A stretch of 5,634 nucleotides of DNA from an uncultured Ruminococcus sp. (GCA_902772755.1 CACYCD010000033.1:1-5634); one strand, 5' to 3'. Numbered from the stretch's first letter, positions 1 to 5,634 are shown. Notes: generated from the sequence alone by a model not told the origin. Program-made: numbers and translations.

Positions 1-35
1 ATAGATAGCCCACGCAAAAATTTATTCTTCCCCAT
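1..35 (-). CDS. Start of an unidentified gene, cut by the left edge
   Basis: An ATG at 35-33 opens a frame that stays open to the window edge and reads MGKNKFLRGLS. AGAGG at 47-43 is a fair ribosome binding site seven bases before it, and a promoter-like pair lies just upstream at 98-70. Only 11 codons are visible, so the product cannot be identified. A short basic start of this kind (K, K, R, then hydrophobic residues) occurs in small membrane-associated proteins such as the YtxH group, but that is only a resemblance. It sits beyond the lysS terminator and so is probably a separate transcription unit on the same strand. Confidence 0.5.
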   Translation of the reverse strand, partial: MGKNKFLRGLS

Positions 36-69
36 AAATACACCTCTTGAAACTTTCCTTTCTAAAAGT

Positions 70-98
70 ATATTAGGGACAGCGTGATATTATTACAA
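70..98 (-). promoter_or_regulatory. Candidate promoter for the left-edge gene
   Basis: TTGTAA (98-93) and TAATAT (75-70) are separated by exactly 17 bases. Each hexamer matches the sigma-A consensus at four of six positions. An overlapping TATACT (72-67) is a better -10 but would need a 20-base spacer. The predicted start near 63 would give a leader of about 28 nt before the ATG at 35. The -35 box lies in the T-tract of the lysS terminator, so end and start signals are nested. Confidence 0.4.
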
Positions 99-120
99 AA
101 GCCGGAGAATGACCTCCGGC
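91..120 (-). terminator. Rho-independent terminator after lysS
   Basis: On the minus strand GCCGGAG (120-114) pairs perfectly with CTCCGGC (107-101) around a six-base loop, and an outer A-U pair extends the stem to eight. TTTT follows at 100-97, then the AT-rich TAATAATAT. It lies 26 bases after the lysS stop codon. The T-run is on this side only, so it ends transcription coming from lysS. Confidence 0.9.
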
Positions 121-146
121 TGATATTCATACAAATGTATATATCA

Positions 147-1631
147 TTATTTATCCAACGGCTTCATTGTTGGGAAGGCTATTACGTCTCTGATGCTTTG
201 TGAGTCGGTAAGCATCATAACAAGACGGTCTATGCCCATTCCCATACCGCCTGTGGGGGGCATACCGTACTCCATAGCGGTGAGGAAATCCTCATCTATC
301 ATATTTGCCTCGTCGTCACCTGCTTCACGGAGCATCATCTGATGCTCAAATCTTCCTCTTTGGTCTATCGGATCGTTTAGCTCGGTATAGGCATTGGCAA
401 GCTCTCCGCCTGCTACGAACAGTTCAAATCTCTCCACAAGCAGGGGATTGTCATTTTTCCTCTTTGTAAGCGGAGATATCTCTACAGGGTAATCAATGAT
501 AAATGTAGGCTGGATGAGCTTATCCTCCACATAGCTGTCGAAGGCTTCTGCAAGGATATTGCCCCAGGTATCTGTGGACTTGACTTCAAGATGAAGTTCC
601 TTCGCAACCTCCTTAGCTTTTTCCGTATCACCCATAAACTCAGAGAAATCAACACCTGAATATTCCTTTACGGCATCGATCATTGTGATCCTCTTGAACG
701 GAGCTTTCAAAGAAATTTCCATGTCGCCGTACTTGATATCCTCTGTGCCGTTGACTGCAAGACAGGACTTGTTGATAAGCTCTTCGGTAATATCCATCAT
801 ACCGTTGTAGTCGGTATATGCCTGATACAGCTCTATTGTCGTGAACTCGGGATTGTGTCTGGTATCCATACCCTCGTTTCGGAAGATCCTTCCGATCTCA
901 TACACCCTCTCCATACCGCCGATGATAAGTCTTTTGAGCGGAATTTCCGTGGCTATTCTCATATACATATCAATGTCAAGGGTATTGTGGTGAGTGATGA
1001 ACGGTCTTGCCGTAGCACCTCCGGGGATAGTGTTGAGTACGGGAGTTTCTATCTCCACAAAATCCTTGCTGTCCATAATATTTCTGATCGTGGAGATTAT
1101 CTTGCTTCTCTTTACAAAGGTCTCCCTGACCTCGGGATTCATAATAAGGTCAACCTCACGCTGACGGTAGCGGAGATCTACGTCCTTGAGTCCGTGATAT
1201 TTTTCGGGGAGCGGAAGGAGTGACTTTGAAAGAAGTTTTACCGCTGTTGCGTGAACAGATACCTCGCCCATCTTGGTTTTGAAAACAAAGCCTGTACACT
1301 CCATAATGTCGCCGATATCCCACTTTTTCAGACCCTTGTACACCTCTTCTCCGAGGTCGTCAAATTTTGCAAAGATCTGCATCTTTCCGCTTCGGTCGTG
1401 GATATCCATAAACATAACCTTGCCCTTGCCTCGCTTGGACATAATACGACCTGCAATGCAGACGGTCTTGCCCTCAAAGCTTTCAAAGTTGTCTGAGATC
1501 TCCTTGTTGAGCGTATCCCTGTCAGAGGTGTTCACCATATAGGGATCTCTGCCTGCTGCCTGAAGCTCAGCAAGCTTGTCACGGCGTACCTGAAGCAGAT
1601 CGCCGCCGTTGTTGTTCTTGTTTTCTCCCAT
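147..1631 (-). CDS. lysS: Lysyl-tRNA synthetase, class II
   Basis: This cytosolic enzyme activates lysine with ATP and attaches it to tRNA-Lys. The 494-residue protein is a normal bacterial LysRS length. An N-terminal OB-fold anticodon-binding domain spans about residues 54-137 (GKTVCIAGRIMSKRGKGKV and onward). The class II catalytic core follows: motif 1 around 176-205 (ending ETPVLNTIPGGATARPF), motif 2 around 250-272 (FRNEGMDTRHNPEFTTIE) and motif 3 at 461-474 (GGMGMGIDRLVMML). These LysRS-type motifs separate it from aspartyl and asparaginyl relatives. The frame is open 19 codons further up, to an ATG at 1688. I chose the ATG at 1631 because GGAAGGA (1646-1640) sits eight bases before it and the protein then begins in the family's usual manner. 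It lies 67 bases after greA and should be cotranscribed with it, ending at the hairpin at 101-120. No T-box leader fits in the gap. Confidence 0.97.
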   Translation of the reverse strand: MGENKNNNGGDLLQVRRDKLAELQAAGRDPYMVNTSDRDTLNKEISDNFESFEGKTVCIAGRIMSKRGKGKVMFMDIHDRSGKMQIFAKFDDLGEEVYKGLKKWDIGDIMECTGFVFKTKMGEVSVHATAVKLLSKSLLPLPEKYHGLKDVDLRYRQREVDLIMNPEVRETFVKRSKIISTIRNIMDSKDFVEIETPVLNTIPGGATARPFITHHNTLDIDMYMRIATEIPLKRLIIGGMERVYEIGRIFRNEGMDTRHNPEFTTIELYQAYTDYNGMMDITEELINKSCLAVNGTEDIKYGDMEISLKAPFKRITMIDAVKEYSGVDFSEFMGDTEKAKEVAKELHLEVKSTDTWGNILAEAFDSYVEDKLIQPTFIIDYPVEISPLTKRKNDNPLLVERFELFVAGGELANAYTELNDPIDQRGRFEHQMMLREAGDDEANMIDEDFLTAMEYGMPPTGGMGMGIDRLVMMLTDSQSIRDVIAFPTMKPLDK

Positions 1632-1639
1632 TTTTATCT

Positions 1640-1646
1640 TCCTTCC
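1640..1646 (-). promoter_or_regulatory. lysS ribosome binding site
   Basis: GGAAGGA lies eight bases (from its AAGGA core) before the ATG at 1631. It decides the start, since the upstream in-frame ATG at 1688 falls inside the intergenic hairpin and has no such site. Confidence 0.75.
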
Positions 1647-1664
1647 ATACCCAAATATAACAGA

Positions 1665-1686
1665 GGGGACGGCAGTGCCGTTCCCC
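1665..1686 (-). other. Hairpin in the greA-lysS gap, possible weak terminator or attenuator
   Basis: On the minus strand GGGGA (1686-1682), a one-base bulge and CGGC (1680-1677) pair with GCCG (1673-1670) and TCCCC (1669-1665) around the loop ACT. That gives nine pairs, mostly G-C. The following bases, TCTGTTATATTT, are T-rich but not a solid T-run, so full termination looks unlikely. It could lower lysS relative to greA, act as an RNA processing or stability element, or do nothing. The structure is seen; the role is inferred. Confidence 0.5.
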
Positions 1687-1698
1687 ATTCAGATCAAA

Positions 1699-2178
1699 TC
1701 ATCTTGTAATATCAAGCACCTTGTAGCCGACTGAACCACGGGGGGTCTCTATCTCCGCTACATCACCGATAGTTTTTCCGAGCAAGCCCAGACCTACGGG
1801 ACTTTCATCGGAAATAAAGAGCTTCTTGGGGTCACTCTCGTTTGAACCGACGATCTTCATCGTCATCTCTCTGTTGAGGTTTATGTTGAGTACCTTTACT
1901 ATACTTCCGACATGAACCTTGTCGTTGTTGATCTCGCTTTCATCGAGGATCTCCGCATTTTTCAGTGTAGCCTCAATGTCGGCAATTCTGGCTTCGAGGA
2001 TCGCCTGCTCATTTTTTGCATCATCATACTCCGAGTTTTCGGAGAGGTCACCGTAGGAACGTGCGACCTTGATCTTTTCGGCAATTTCGGAACGCTTCTC
2101 GCCTTTTAATAATTCAAGCTCCTCTTCCAGCTTTTTAAGTCCTTCGGCTGTAAGGATAATTTTCTTATTGGCAGCCAC
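1699..2178 (-). CDS. greA: Transcription elongation factor GreA
   Basis: GreA enters the secondary channel of RNA polymerase and stimulates cleavage of the 3' end of backtracked RNA, letting stalled complexes resume. The 159 residues match the family length of about 158. The N-terminal half (about 1-78) is a coiled coil of heptad-like Glu/Lys/Leu. Its tip, YGDLSENSEYDDAK (42-55), carries D44 and E47, equivalent to the catalytic acidic pair D41/E44 of the E. coli protein. The C-terminal FKBP-like domain (about 85-159) has ISDESPVGLGLLGKTIGD and ends VGYKVLDI, typical of GreA rather than GreB. The start is GTG at 2178-2176, supported by AAGGA (2192-2188) nine bases upstream and by the family-like N-terminus AANKKIILTAEGLKKLEEEL. 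A full-consensus promoter lies just upstream, and lysS follows 67 bases later, a neighbour pairing common in Bacillota. Confidence 0.97.
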   Translation of the reverse strand: MAANKKIILTAEGLKKLEEELELLKGEKRSEIAEKIKVARSYGDLSENSEYDDAKNEQAILEARIADIEATLKNAEILDESEINNDKVHVGSIVKVLNINLNREMTMKIVGSNESDPKKLFISDESPVGLGLLGKTIGDVAEIETPRGSVGYKVLDITR

Positions 2179-2187
2179 AAAAACACA

Positions 2188-2192
2188 TCCTT
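2188..2192 (-). promoter_or_regulatory. greA ribosome binding site, supports a GTG start
   Basis: AAGGA lies nine bases before the GTG at 2178. The ATG at 2189-2187 overlaps this site and is out of frame, so GTG is the only sensible start. Confidence 0.7.
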
Positions 2193-2213
2193 ATTAAACA
2201 GTTTCTTCAAGTA

Positions 2214-2242
2214 ATTATAATAGCTTGACAGAATTATGTCAA
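2214..2242 (-). promoter_or_regulatory. Full-consensus sigma-A promoter of greA-lysS
   Basis: TTGACA (2242-2237) and TATAAT (2219-2214) match the housekeeping consensus at all twelve positions, with the ideal 17-base spacer (2236-2220). The predicted start near 2207 gives a leader of about 29 nt before the GTG. The -35 hexamer contains the TGA stop (2241-2239) of the upstream gene. The -35 and most of the spacer lie inside the inverted repeat at 2221-2246. Such a strong core promoter suggests high basal transcription, possibly held back by something binding the repeat. Confidence 0.9.
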
Positions 2243-2246
2243 GCTA
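2221..2246. repeat. Perfect 10-bp inverted repeat over the greA -35 and spacer
   Basis: TAGCTTGACA at 2221-2230 and its exact reverse complement TGTCAAGCTA at 2237-2246 flank the six-base centre GAATTA. There are three readings. It may be a dimeric regulator's operator, because it covers the -35 and most of the spacer. It may be a terminator hairpin for the upstream gene, because it spans that gene's last codons and stop and is followed by TTATAATTACTT on the minus strand, though that is a poor T-run. It may also be a by-product of a -35 box inside a terminator. The repeat itself is certain; its role is open. Confidence 0.7.
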
Positions 2247-3063
2247 AATTATCAAGATATTTTGCAAGACTTTTTACAGTGACCGTTCCGTAGGGGTTAA
2301 AAGCAACTGTCGGCACAACTCCGCCCAGCGAATACTGCTTGCCGGCGGTGTAGAGTGCGGAAGCTAAATACATCTCGTCACTGAAATCCTCGGCGATCGG
2401 TCTGTAGATCGGCGGCAGGGTGATCTTGTAGTCGGAGTAAATTTGTGCATTAAGCTCACATTTAGGGACATCACAAGTGAGAATGACCGTCCTTGCACCT
2501 GTTTCAAAGCTCTTTGTCAGCCGTGAGGGTGCTATGATGAGGTCACGATCCTTCATTCTGTTCAAATTGCCGGTCAGCACCATACTTACTCCGCAGTCAT
2601 TCAAAAGCAGATCGGATACCTTTGAATACTTTTCCTTATCGGCAGTGACCGCAATAAAATTATCGGTAAGCTCACAAAGCTTTGTCAAAAACTCCCAGCT
2701 TGAACAGTCCAAATCATAAAAAGCTATCCTCACACCTTCGGGGTGTTCCATCTCCCTCAGCACACAGAGGGCAAAGTTTTCCGCCATACGTGCATAAAAT
2801 CTGCGGCTGCTGTACCTCAAAAGACCCATTCCGTAGGGAAAATGTATATCCCCGTCACACACAAGCGACTTTGCCTCATAGCCGGCATGAGTGTAGACCG
2901 TATCCCAGTTTATTTTTTTGTGATAGCTTATGTATTTTAACCGCCTGATCTCCAGCTCGTTTATTTGTACATAATCCTCCGTCACCTTGTCACGCACAAA
3001 AGGCAGCAACAGCCGTTTGATCCCCATGAAGCGGTATTGTTCCAAAGCAAAGGTCGTAAGCAT
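2239..3063 (-). CDS. Uncharacterised 274-residue protein, Rossmann-like pattern
   Basis: I do not recognise the family. The protein looks soluble, with no signal peptide and no membrane span. From about residue 110 it alternates short hydrophobic strands and helices: VRIAFYD (111-117), helix 121-133, NFIAVTA (135-141), helix 143-156, VSMVLTG (158-164), DLIIAPS (174-180) and RTVILTCD (191-198). This resembles a nucleotide-binding Rossmann-type fold, but no GxGxxG loop or Walker motif is present, so a ligand cannot be named. The first 100 residues are basic and aromatic (RRLKYISYHKK at 40-50; YGMGLLRYSSRRFYARM at 77-93). The start at 3063 is chosen because GGGGGA (3074-3069) lies five bases before it; in-frame ATGs at 3078 and 3114 have no such site. 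It follows the small membrane protein gene by 54 bases and probably shares its promoter. A hairpin hides its ribosome binding site. Its stop lies inside the greA promoter. Confidence 0.85.
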   Translation of the reverse strand: MLTTFALEQYRFMGIKRLLLPFVRDKVTEDYVQINELEIRRLKYISYHKKINWDTVYTHAGYEAKSLVCDGDIHFPYGMGLLRYSSRRFYARMAENFALCVLREMEHPEGVRIAFYDLDCSSWEFLTKLCELTDNFIAVTADKEKYSKVSDLLLNDCGVSMVLTGNLNRMKDRDLIIAPSRLTKSFETGARTVILTCDVPKCELNAQIYSDYKITLPPIYRPIAEDFSDEMYLASALYTAGKQYSLGGVVPTVAFNPYGTVTVKSLAKYLDNLA

Positions 3064-3105
3064 AAAAATCCCCCACATATTATTCTGTAGAATACTATGC
3101 AGGGG
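3064..3105 (-). promoter_or_regulatory. Long hairpin plus T5 just before the 274-residue gene
   Basis: On the minus strand CCCC (3105-3102) pairs with GGGG (3074-3071), CATA (3099-3096) with TATG (3079-3076), and TATTCT (3094-3089) with AGAATA (3086-3081), closing on a very short loop that would open to UACA. Small internal mismatches separate the three blocks, for about 13-14 pairs in all. GATTTTT follows and then the ATG. It can be read as an intrinsic terminator or attenuator after the small membrane gene, or as a lid over the ribosome binding site. The pairing is directly visible; the regulatory role is inferred. Confidence 0.6.
3069..3074 (-). promoter_or_regulatory. Ribosome binding site of the 274-residue gene, inside a hairpin
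   Basis: GGGGGA lies five bases (TTTTT) before the ATG at 3063. It is unusually G-only, and four of its Gs pair with CCCC at 3105-3102 in the predicted hairpin, which would limit ribosome access. Confidence 0.6.
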
Positions 3106-3117
3106 AAAAATCATTTA

Positions 3118-3282
3118 TTACTGAATGGACTCATCGAGGTAACGCTCCAGCTCCTCTTCATCTCTTCTCTTCTTTTCTTTGACGATCAAAAATGCCGTTG
3201 CAGTAGCAAAAAGAGCTACCAAAGAAGAAACGATCGCAACAAACACGCTGGTGGGGAGTCCGCAGACCTTACACTTTTTCAT
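3118..3282 (-). CDS. Small single-span membrane protein with CxxC motif
   Basis: This 54-residue protein belongs to no family I can name. It opens MKKCKVCGLPTS, with a CxxC pair at C4 and C7. One strongly hydrophobic stretch (about 13-34, SVFVAIVSSLVALFATATAFLI) should cross the membrane once. A highly charged tail KEKKRRDEEELERYLDESIQ follows (36-54 includes most of it). The positive cluster after the span suggests a cytoplasmic C-terminus, though the N-terminus is basic too. The start at 3282 has the textbook site AGGAGG (3294-3289) six bases upstream. Extending the frame to the ATG at 3375 would place it upstream of the promoter at 3372-3344, so the longer version is rejected. It lies after the calcium ATPase gene but has its own promoter, and probably leads a unit with the 274-residue gene. 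Confidence 0.85.
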   Translation of the reverse strand: MKKCKVCGLPTSVFVAIVSSLVALFATATAFLIVKEKKRRDEEELERYLDESIQ

Positions 3283-3288
3283 TACTAA

Positions 3289-3294
3289 CCTCCT
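3289..3294 (-). promoter_or_regulatory. Strong ribosome binding site of the small membrane gene
   Basis: AGGAGG sits six bases before the ATG at 3282. It is the strongest ribosome binding site in the window and fixes the 54-residue version of the protein. Confidence 0.85.
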
Positions 3295-3343
3295 ATGATA
3301 CTTTCCAATCTTTATCGGACAGAAATTAAAATAACCTATTGTT

Positions 3344-3372
3344 ATTCTATCACTATTATTTGAGATAGTCAA
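3344..3372 (-). promoter_or_regulatory. Near-consensus extended -10 promoter for the small membrane gene
   Basis: TTGACT (3372-3367) and TAGAAT (3349-3344) each match the sigma-A consensus at five of six positions and are spaced by exactly 17 bases. TG lies one base before the -10 (TGATAGAAT), an extended -10. Transcription should begin near 3337, giving a leader of about 55 nt. This is why the small gene and the one after it are treated as a unit separate from the ATPase. I see no GC-rich terminator hairpin between the ATPase stop at 3409 and this promoter, so read-through from the ATPase is also possible. Confidence 0.8.
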
Positions 3373-3408
3373 CAAATCATAAGAAATTATAAATATTATT
3401 ACAAATTT

Positions 3409-5634
3409 TTAACCTTTTCTGAGCTTTTTGACAATGGCAATTATCTCGTGAACAAGCACGGGAGCCAGTGCTATAAACACGACAAACAGCCACATCTGAG
3501 CGGTCATTCTGACTGTGCCGAAGATGTTCATAAGGAACGGTATCTCTGTAACAGCTACCTGACCCAGAACACCTACCGCCAAAGCGAGTATCATAACCTT
3601 GTTGTCAAGGTGATTGAATCTGAACACGGAGGTATTGACATCTCTCATTCCCACAGCATGGAAAAGCTCCGCCATAGCAAGCGTACAGAATGCAAGTGTC
3701 TGTGACTGCATAACGATATCCTTATTCTTGAAGCTGTCAATAATATTTCCGAGCGTATAGTCAAGACCCATCGAGCTGAGATGGGATATCGGTGCATAGA
3801 GGAATGCAATAAATGTCACCAGTGCTATCACAATACTGTAAATGCCTATATTGACATATCCTCCGCCTGCAAACAGGGATTCCCCGTTTTTACGAGGCTG
3901 TTTGTTCATAACATCGGAAGAAGAGTTGGGATCTACACCAAGGGCAAAGCAGGGCAGTGAGTCGGTGAGGAGGTTTATCCAGAGAATATGCACTGCCTTC
4001 AGCGGAGCGGCAAGACCTGCTGCAATTGCAGCAAACATAACTATTATTTCACTGATATTTGAGGACAGAGCAAAGAGGATCGATTTTTTAACATTTTCGT
4101 AGATATTTCTGCCCTCTTTGACAGCTTTTTCAATTGTGGTGAATTTGTCGTCCTGCAAAACGATATCTGCGGCACCCTTGGCAACATCGGTGCCTGTTAT
4201 TCCCATTGCCACACCTACATCAGCGGCTTTGAGCGAGGGTGCATCGTTTACTCCGTCACCGGTCATACTTGCTATATATCCATTGCCCTGGATAGCCTTA
4301 ACTATCTTTACCTTGTGCTCGGGTGAAACTCGTGCAAAAATCGCAAGGTCGGAAACCCTGTCACGAAGTTCATCATCGGACATATCCTCTAATTCGTGAC
4401 CCATAACACATTCATCGGGACGCTCGGCAATACCCAGCTTTTTGGCGATCGCCAGGGCAGTATCCTTGTGGTCGCCCGTTATCATCACAGTTTTGATGCC
4501 TGCACGCTTGAATGTCTTTATCGACTCTACCACCTCGGGACGCTCGGGGTCTATCATACCTATCATACCTATGTAGGTAAGATTCTGCTCAACGGCATTT
4601 TTATCACCCTCACGTATGGCTAGCGAGAGAACACGCAAAGCTTCGTTCGACATTTCAGACATAGCATTTGAGATCTGAGCCATATCCTTGGGAGTTATTT
4701 CACGTACTTTGCCACCCGACATAATATGCGTACAGCGTGTGAGAAGCTCGTCTGTTGAGCCCTTTGTAAAGGCTACTATCCTCTTGCCCGAGGTTGCGTG
4801 AACAGTAGTCATCAGCTTTCTGTCGGAGTCAAAAGCTTTTTCGTTTATTCTGGGATTTTCTTTTTCGGACTCGGATTTCTCGATACCGTAACGCTTTGCA
4901 AACGCTACAAGAGCGGTTTCGGTGGGGTCTCCCACCTCAGTACCGTCTGAGGCTATGCTTGCATCATTGCAGAGCATAAAGCCTTTTATCAAAATATCGT
5001 GCTTTTCGGGGTCAAGGCTGTCAAGGTCAAGATATTTTCCGTCCTCAAAAGCCTTTACCACAGTCATTTTGTTCTGAGTGAGAGTGCCTGTTTTATCGGA
5101 GCAGACATAGCTGACTGCACCAAGAGTTTCCACGGCAGGCATATTTTTAACAATTGCATTAATTTTTGCCATTCTCTGCATACCCAGTGCAAGCACAATG
5201 GTAACAATTGTGGGTATTCCCTCCGGTATAGCGGCTACTGCCAGTGATACTGCAGTCATCAACAGTTCAAGCGGTTCTCTGTTCTGCAAAAAGCCTATTA
5301 AAAATACTATGGCACAGATTACTATTACGCCTATACCCAGCACTCGGCTTAGCTCGTCCATACCCTTTTGCAGAGGTGAAGGCTTATCCTTTTCTTTACC
5401 GACCATATCGGCGATCTTGCCGATCTGAGTGTCCATACCGACATGGATAACTTCTCCTATGCCTCGTCCGTAGGTGACAACAGTTGACATATATGCCAGA
5501 TCAAGCCTGTCGCCTATGCCTGTTTTTTCTCCCGGGACAAATTTATGATCCTTTTCAACAGGAACGGATTCTCCCGTAAGTGCCTTCTCATCGACCATCA
5601 GACGGGCATCTTCTATGAGCTTTAAGTCGGCAGG
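3409..5634 (-). CDS. Calcium-translocating P-type ATPase (type IIA), N-terminus outside the window
   Basis: This membrane pump uses ATP through an aspartyl-phosphate intermediate to export cations, most likely Ca2+. The frame is open from the right edge, giving 741 residues from PADLKLIEDARLMVDEK. Relatives of about 870-900 residues imply that M1-M2 and the start of the actuator domain, roughly 130-150 residues, are missing. Counting from 5634: TGES dephosphorylation loop 20-23; M3 about 99-117; M4 with PEGIP 137-141; DKTGTLT 180-186 with phosphorylated D180; GDPTETAL and FDSDRKLM in the nucleotide domain; KGS 291-293; TGD 386-388; TGDGVNDAP from 458. Calcium ligands known from SERCA are kept: E138 in M4, N526 and E529 in M5, and N554, T557 and D558 in M6 (INLLTD). 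M7-M10 complete the ten-helix plan. A basic tail KKLRKG ends it. This pattern argues against K+-, Cu+- or Zn2+-type pumps; Mn2+ as a second substrate is possible. Promoter and start lie outside the window. Confidence 0.95.
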   Translation of the reverse strand, partial: PADLKLIEDARLMVDEKALTGESVPVEKDHKFVPGEKTGIGDRLDLAYMSTVVTYGRGIGEVIHVGMDTQIGKIADMVGKEKDKPSPLQKGMDELSRVLGIGVIVICAIVFLIGFLQNREPLELLMTAVSLAVAAIPEGIPTIVTIVLALGMQRMAKINAIVKNMPAVETLGAVSYVCSDKTGTLTQNKMTVVKAFEDGKYLDLDSLDPEKHDILIKGFMLCNDASIASDGTEVGDPTETALVAFAKRYGIEKSESEKENPRINEKAFDSDRKLMTTVHATSGKRIVAFTKGSTDELLTRCTHIMSGGKVREITPKDMAQISNAMSEMSNEALRVLSLAIREGDKNAVEQNLTYIGMIGMIDPERPEVVESIKTFKRAGIKTVMITGDHKDTALAIAKKLGIAERPDECVMGHELEDMSDDELRDRVSDLAIFARVSPEHKVKIVKAIQGNGYIASMTGDGVNDAPSLKAADVGVAMGITGTDVAKGAADIVLQDDKFTTIEKAVKEGRNIYENVKKSILFALSSNISEIIVMFAAIAAGLAAPLKAVHILWINLLTDSLPCFALGVDPNSSSDVMNKQPRKNGESLFAGGGYVNIGIYSIVIALVTFIAFLYAPISHLSSMGLDYTLGNIIDSFKNKDIVMQSQTLAFCTLAMAELFHAVGMRDVNTSVFRFNHLDNKVMILALAVGVLGQVAVTEIPFLMNIFGTVRMTAQMWLFVVFIALAPVLVHEIIAIVKKLRKG

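Noticed and set aside
855..1542. Several plus-strand open frames of 80-120 codons opposite lysS.
   Set aside because: They lie antisense to well-conserved LysRS coding sequence, overlap one another in different frames, and their products resemble no family. They are by-products of the codon usage.
1632..1688. A 19-codon N-terminal extension of lysS from the ATG at 1688.
   Set aside because: It runs through the intergenic hairpin, has no ribosome binding site, and adds residues atypical of LysRS. The ATG at 1631 has GGAAGGA at good spacing.
2225..2253. A plus-strand promoter from the other arm of the greA dyad (TTGACA at 2225-2230).
   Set aside because: The -10 position 17 bases on reads ATTATC, a poor match, and there is no plus-strand gene for it to serve.
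3064..3114. Earlier in-frame ATGs (3114 and 3078) for the 274-residue protein.
   Set aside because: Neither has a ribosome binding site, and the extra codons come from the hairpin sequence.
3283..3375. A 31-codon N-terminal extension of the small membrane protein from the ATG at 3375.
   Set aside because: It would start upstream of, and read through, the promoter at 3372-3344. The ATG at 3282 has a perfect AGGAGG.
4541..4575. Short tandem repeat TATCATACC in the ATPase gene.
   Set aside because: It simply encodes IGMIGMIDP, the normal sequence of this family before the DPxR motif, and is not a slippage locus of note.
3448..5450. Plus-strand open frames opposite the calcium ATPase and the 274-residue gene.
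   Set aside because: They are antisense to the recognised P-type ATPase motifs or to the better supported minus-strand gene, with no convincing start signals.
1..5634. Search for CRISPR arrays, insertion sequences, tRNA or rRNA genes, and T-box or other riboswitch leaders.
   Set aside because: No regularly spaced repeats, transposase motifs, cloverleaf or rRNA-like stretches were seen, and all gaps are shorter than about 130 bp.

Overview
The window comes from a low-to-mid GC Gram-positive bacterium. The protein styles (class II LysRS, a GreA carrying the ISDESPVG C-terminal signature, a P2A calcium ATPase), the purine-rich ribosome binding sites and the sigma-A-type promoters fit Bacillota, class Clostridia. 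A Ruminococcus-like gut or rumen lineage is my best guess, inferred from protein flavour rather than shown. Every gene I can support is on the minus strand, so the region reads from right to left.

In transcription order: (1) positions 5634-3409 hold a calcium-type P-type ATPase that enters from the right edge without its N-terminus. (2) A 126-bp AT-rich gap carries a near-consensus extended -10 promoter, followed by a 54-residue single-span membrane protein with a CxxC motif (3282-3118). (3) A short gap contains a long hairpin that buries the ribosome binding site of a 274-residue cytosolic protein of unknown function (3063-2239). (4) A full-consensus promoter (TTGACA, 17 nt, TATAAT) lies inside a perfect 10-bp inverted repeat and overlaps the stop codon of the unknown gene. 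It drives greA (2178-1699, GTG start) and then lysS (1631-147). (5) A clear intrinsic terminator closes the lysS unit. A second promoter begins in its T-tract and leads into the first 11 codons of another gene at the left edge.

greA-lysS is a housekeeping transcription/translation pair: GreA rescues backtracked RNA polymerase and LysRS charges tRNA-Lys. The calcium pump is functionally separate. The small membrane protein and the 274-residue protein probably form their own two-gene unit, because they have their own promoter and no gene between them. No mobile element, CRISPR array, tRNA, rRNA or T-box leader was seen. The least explained parts are the orphan two-gene unit and the two unusual RNA/DNA structures at 3071-3105 and 2221-2246.
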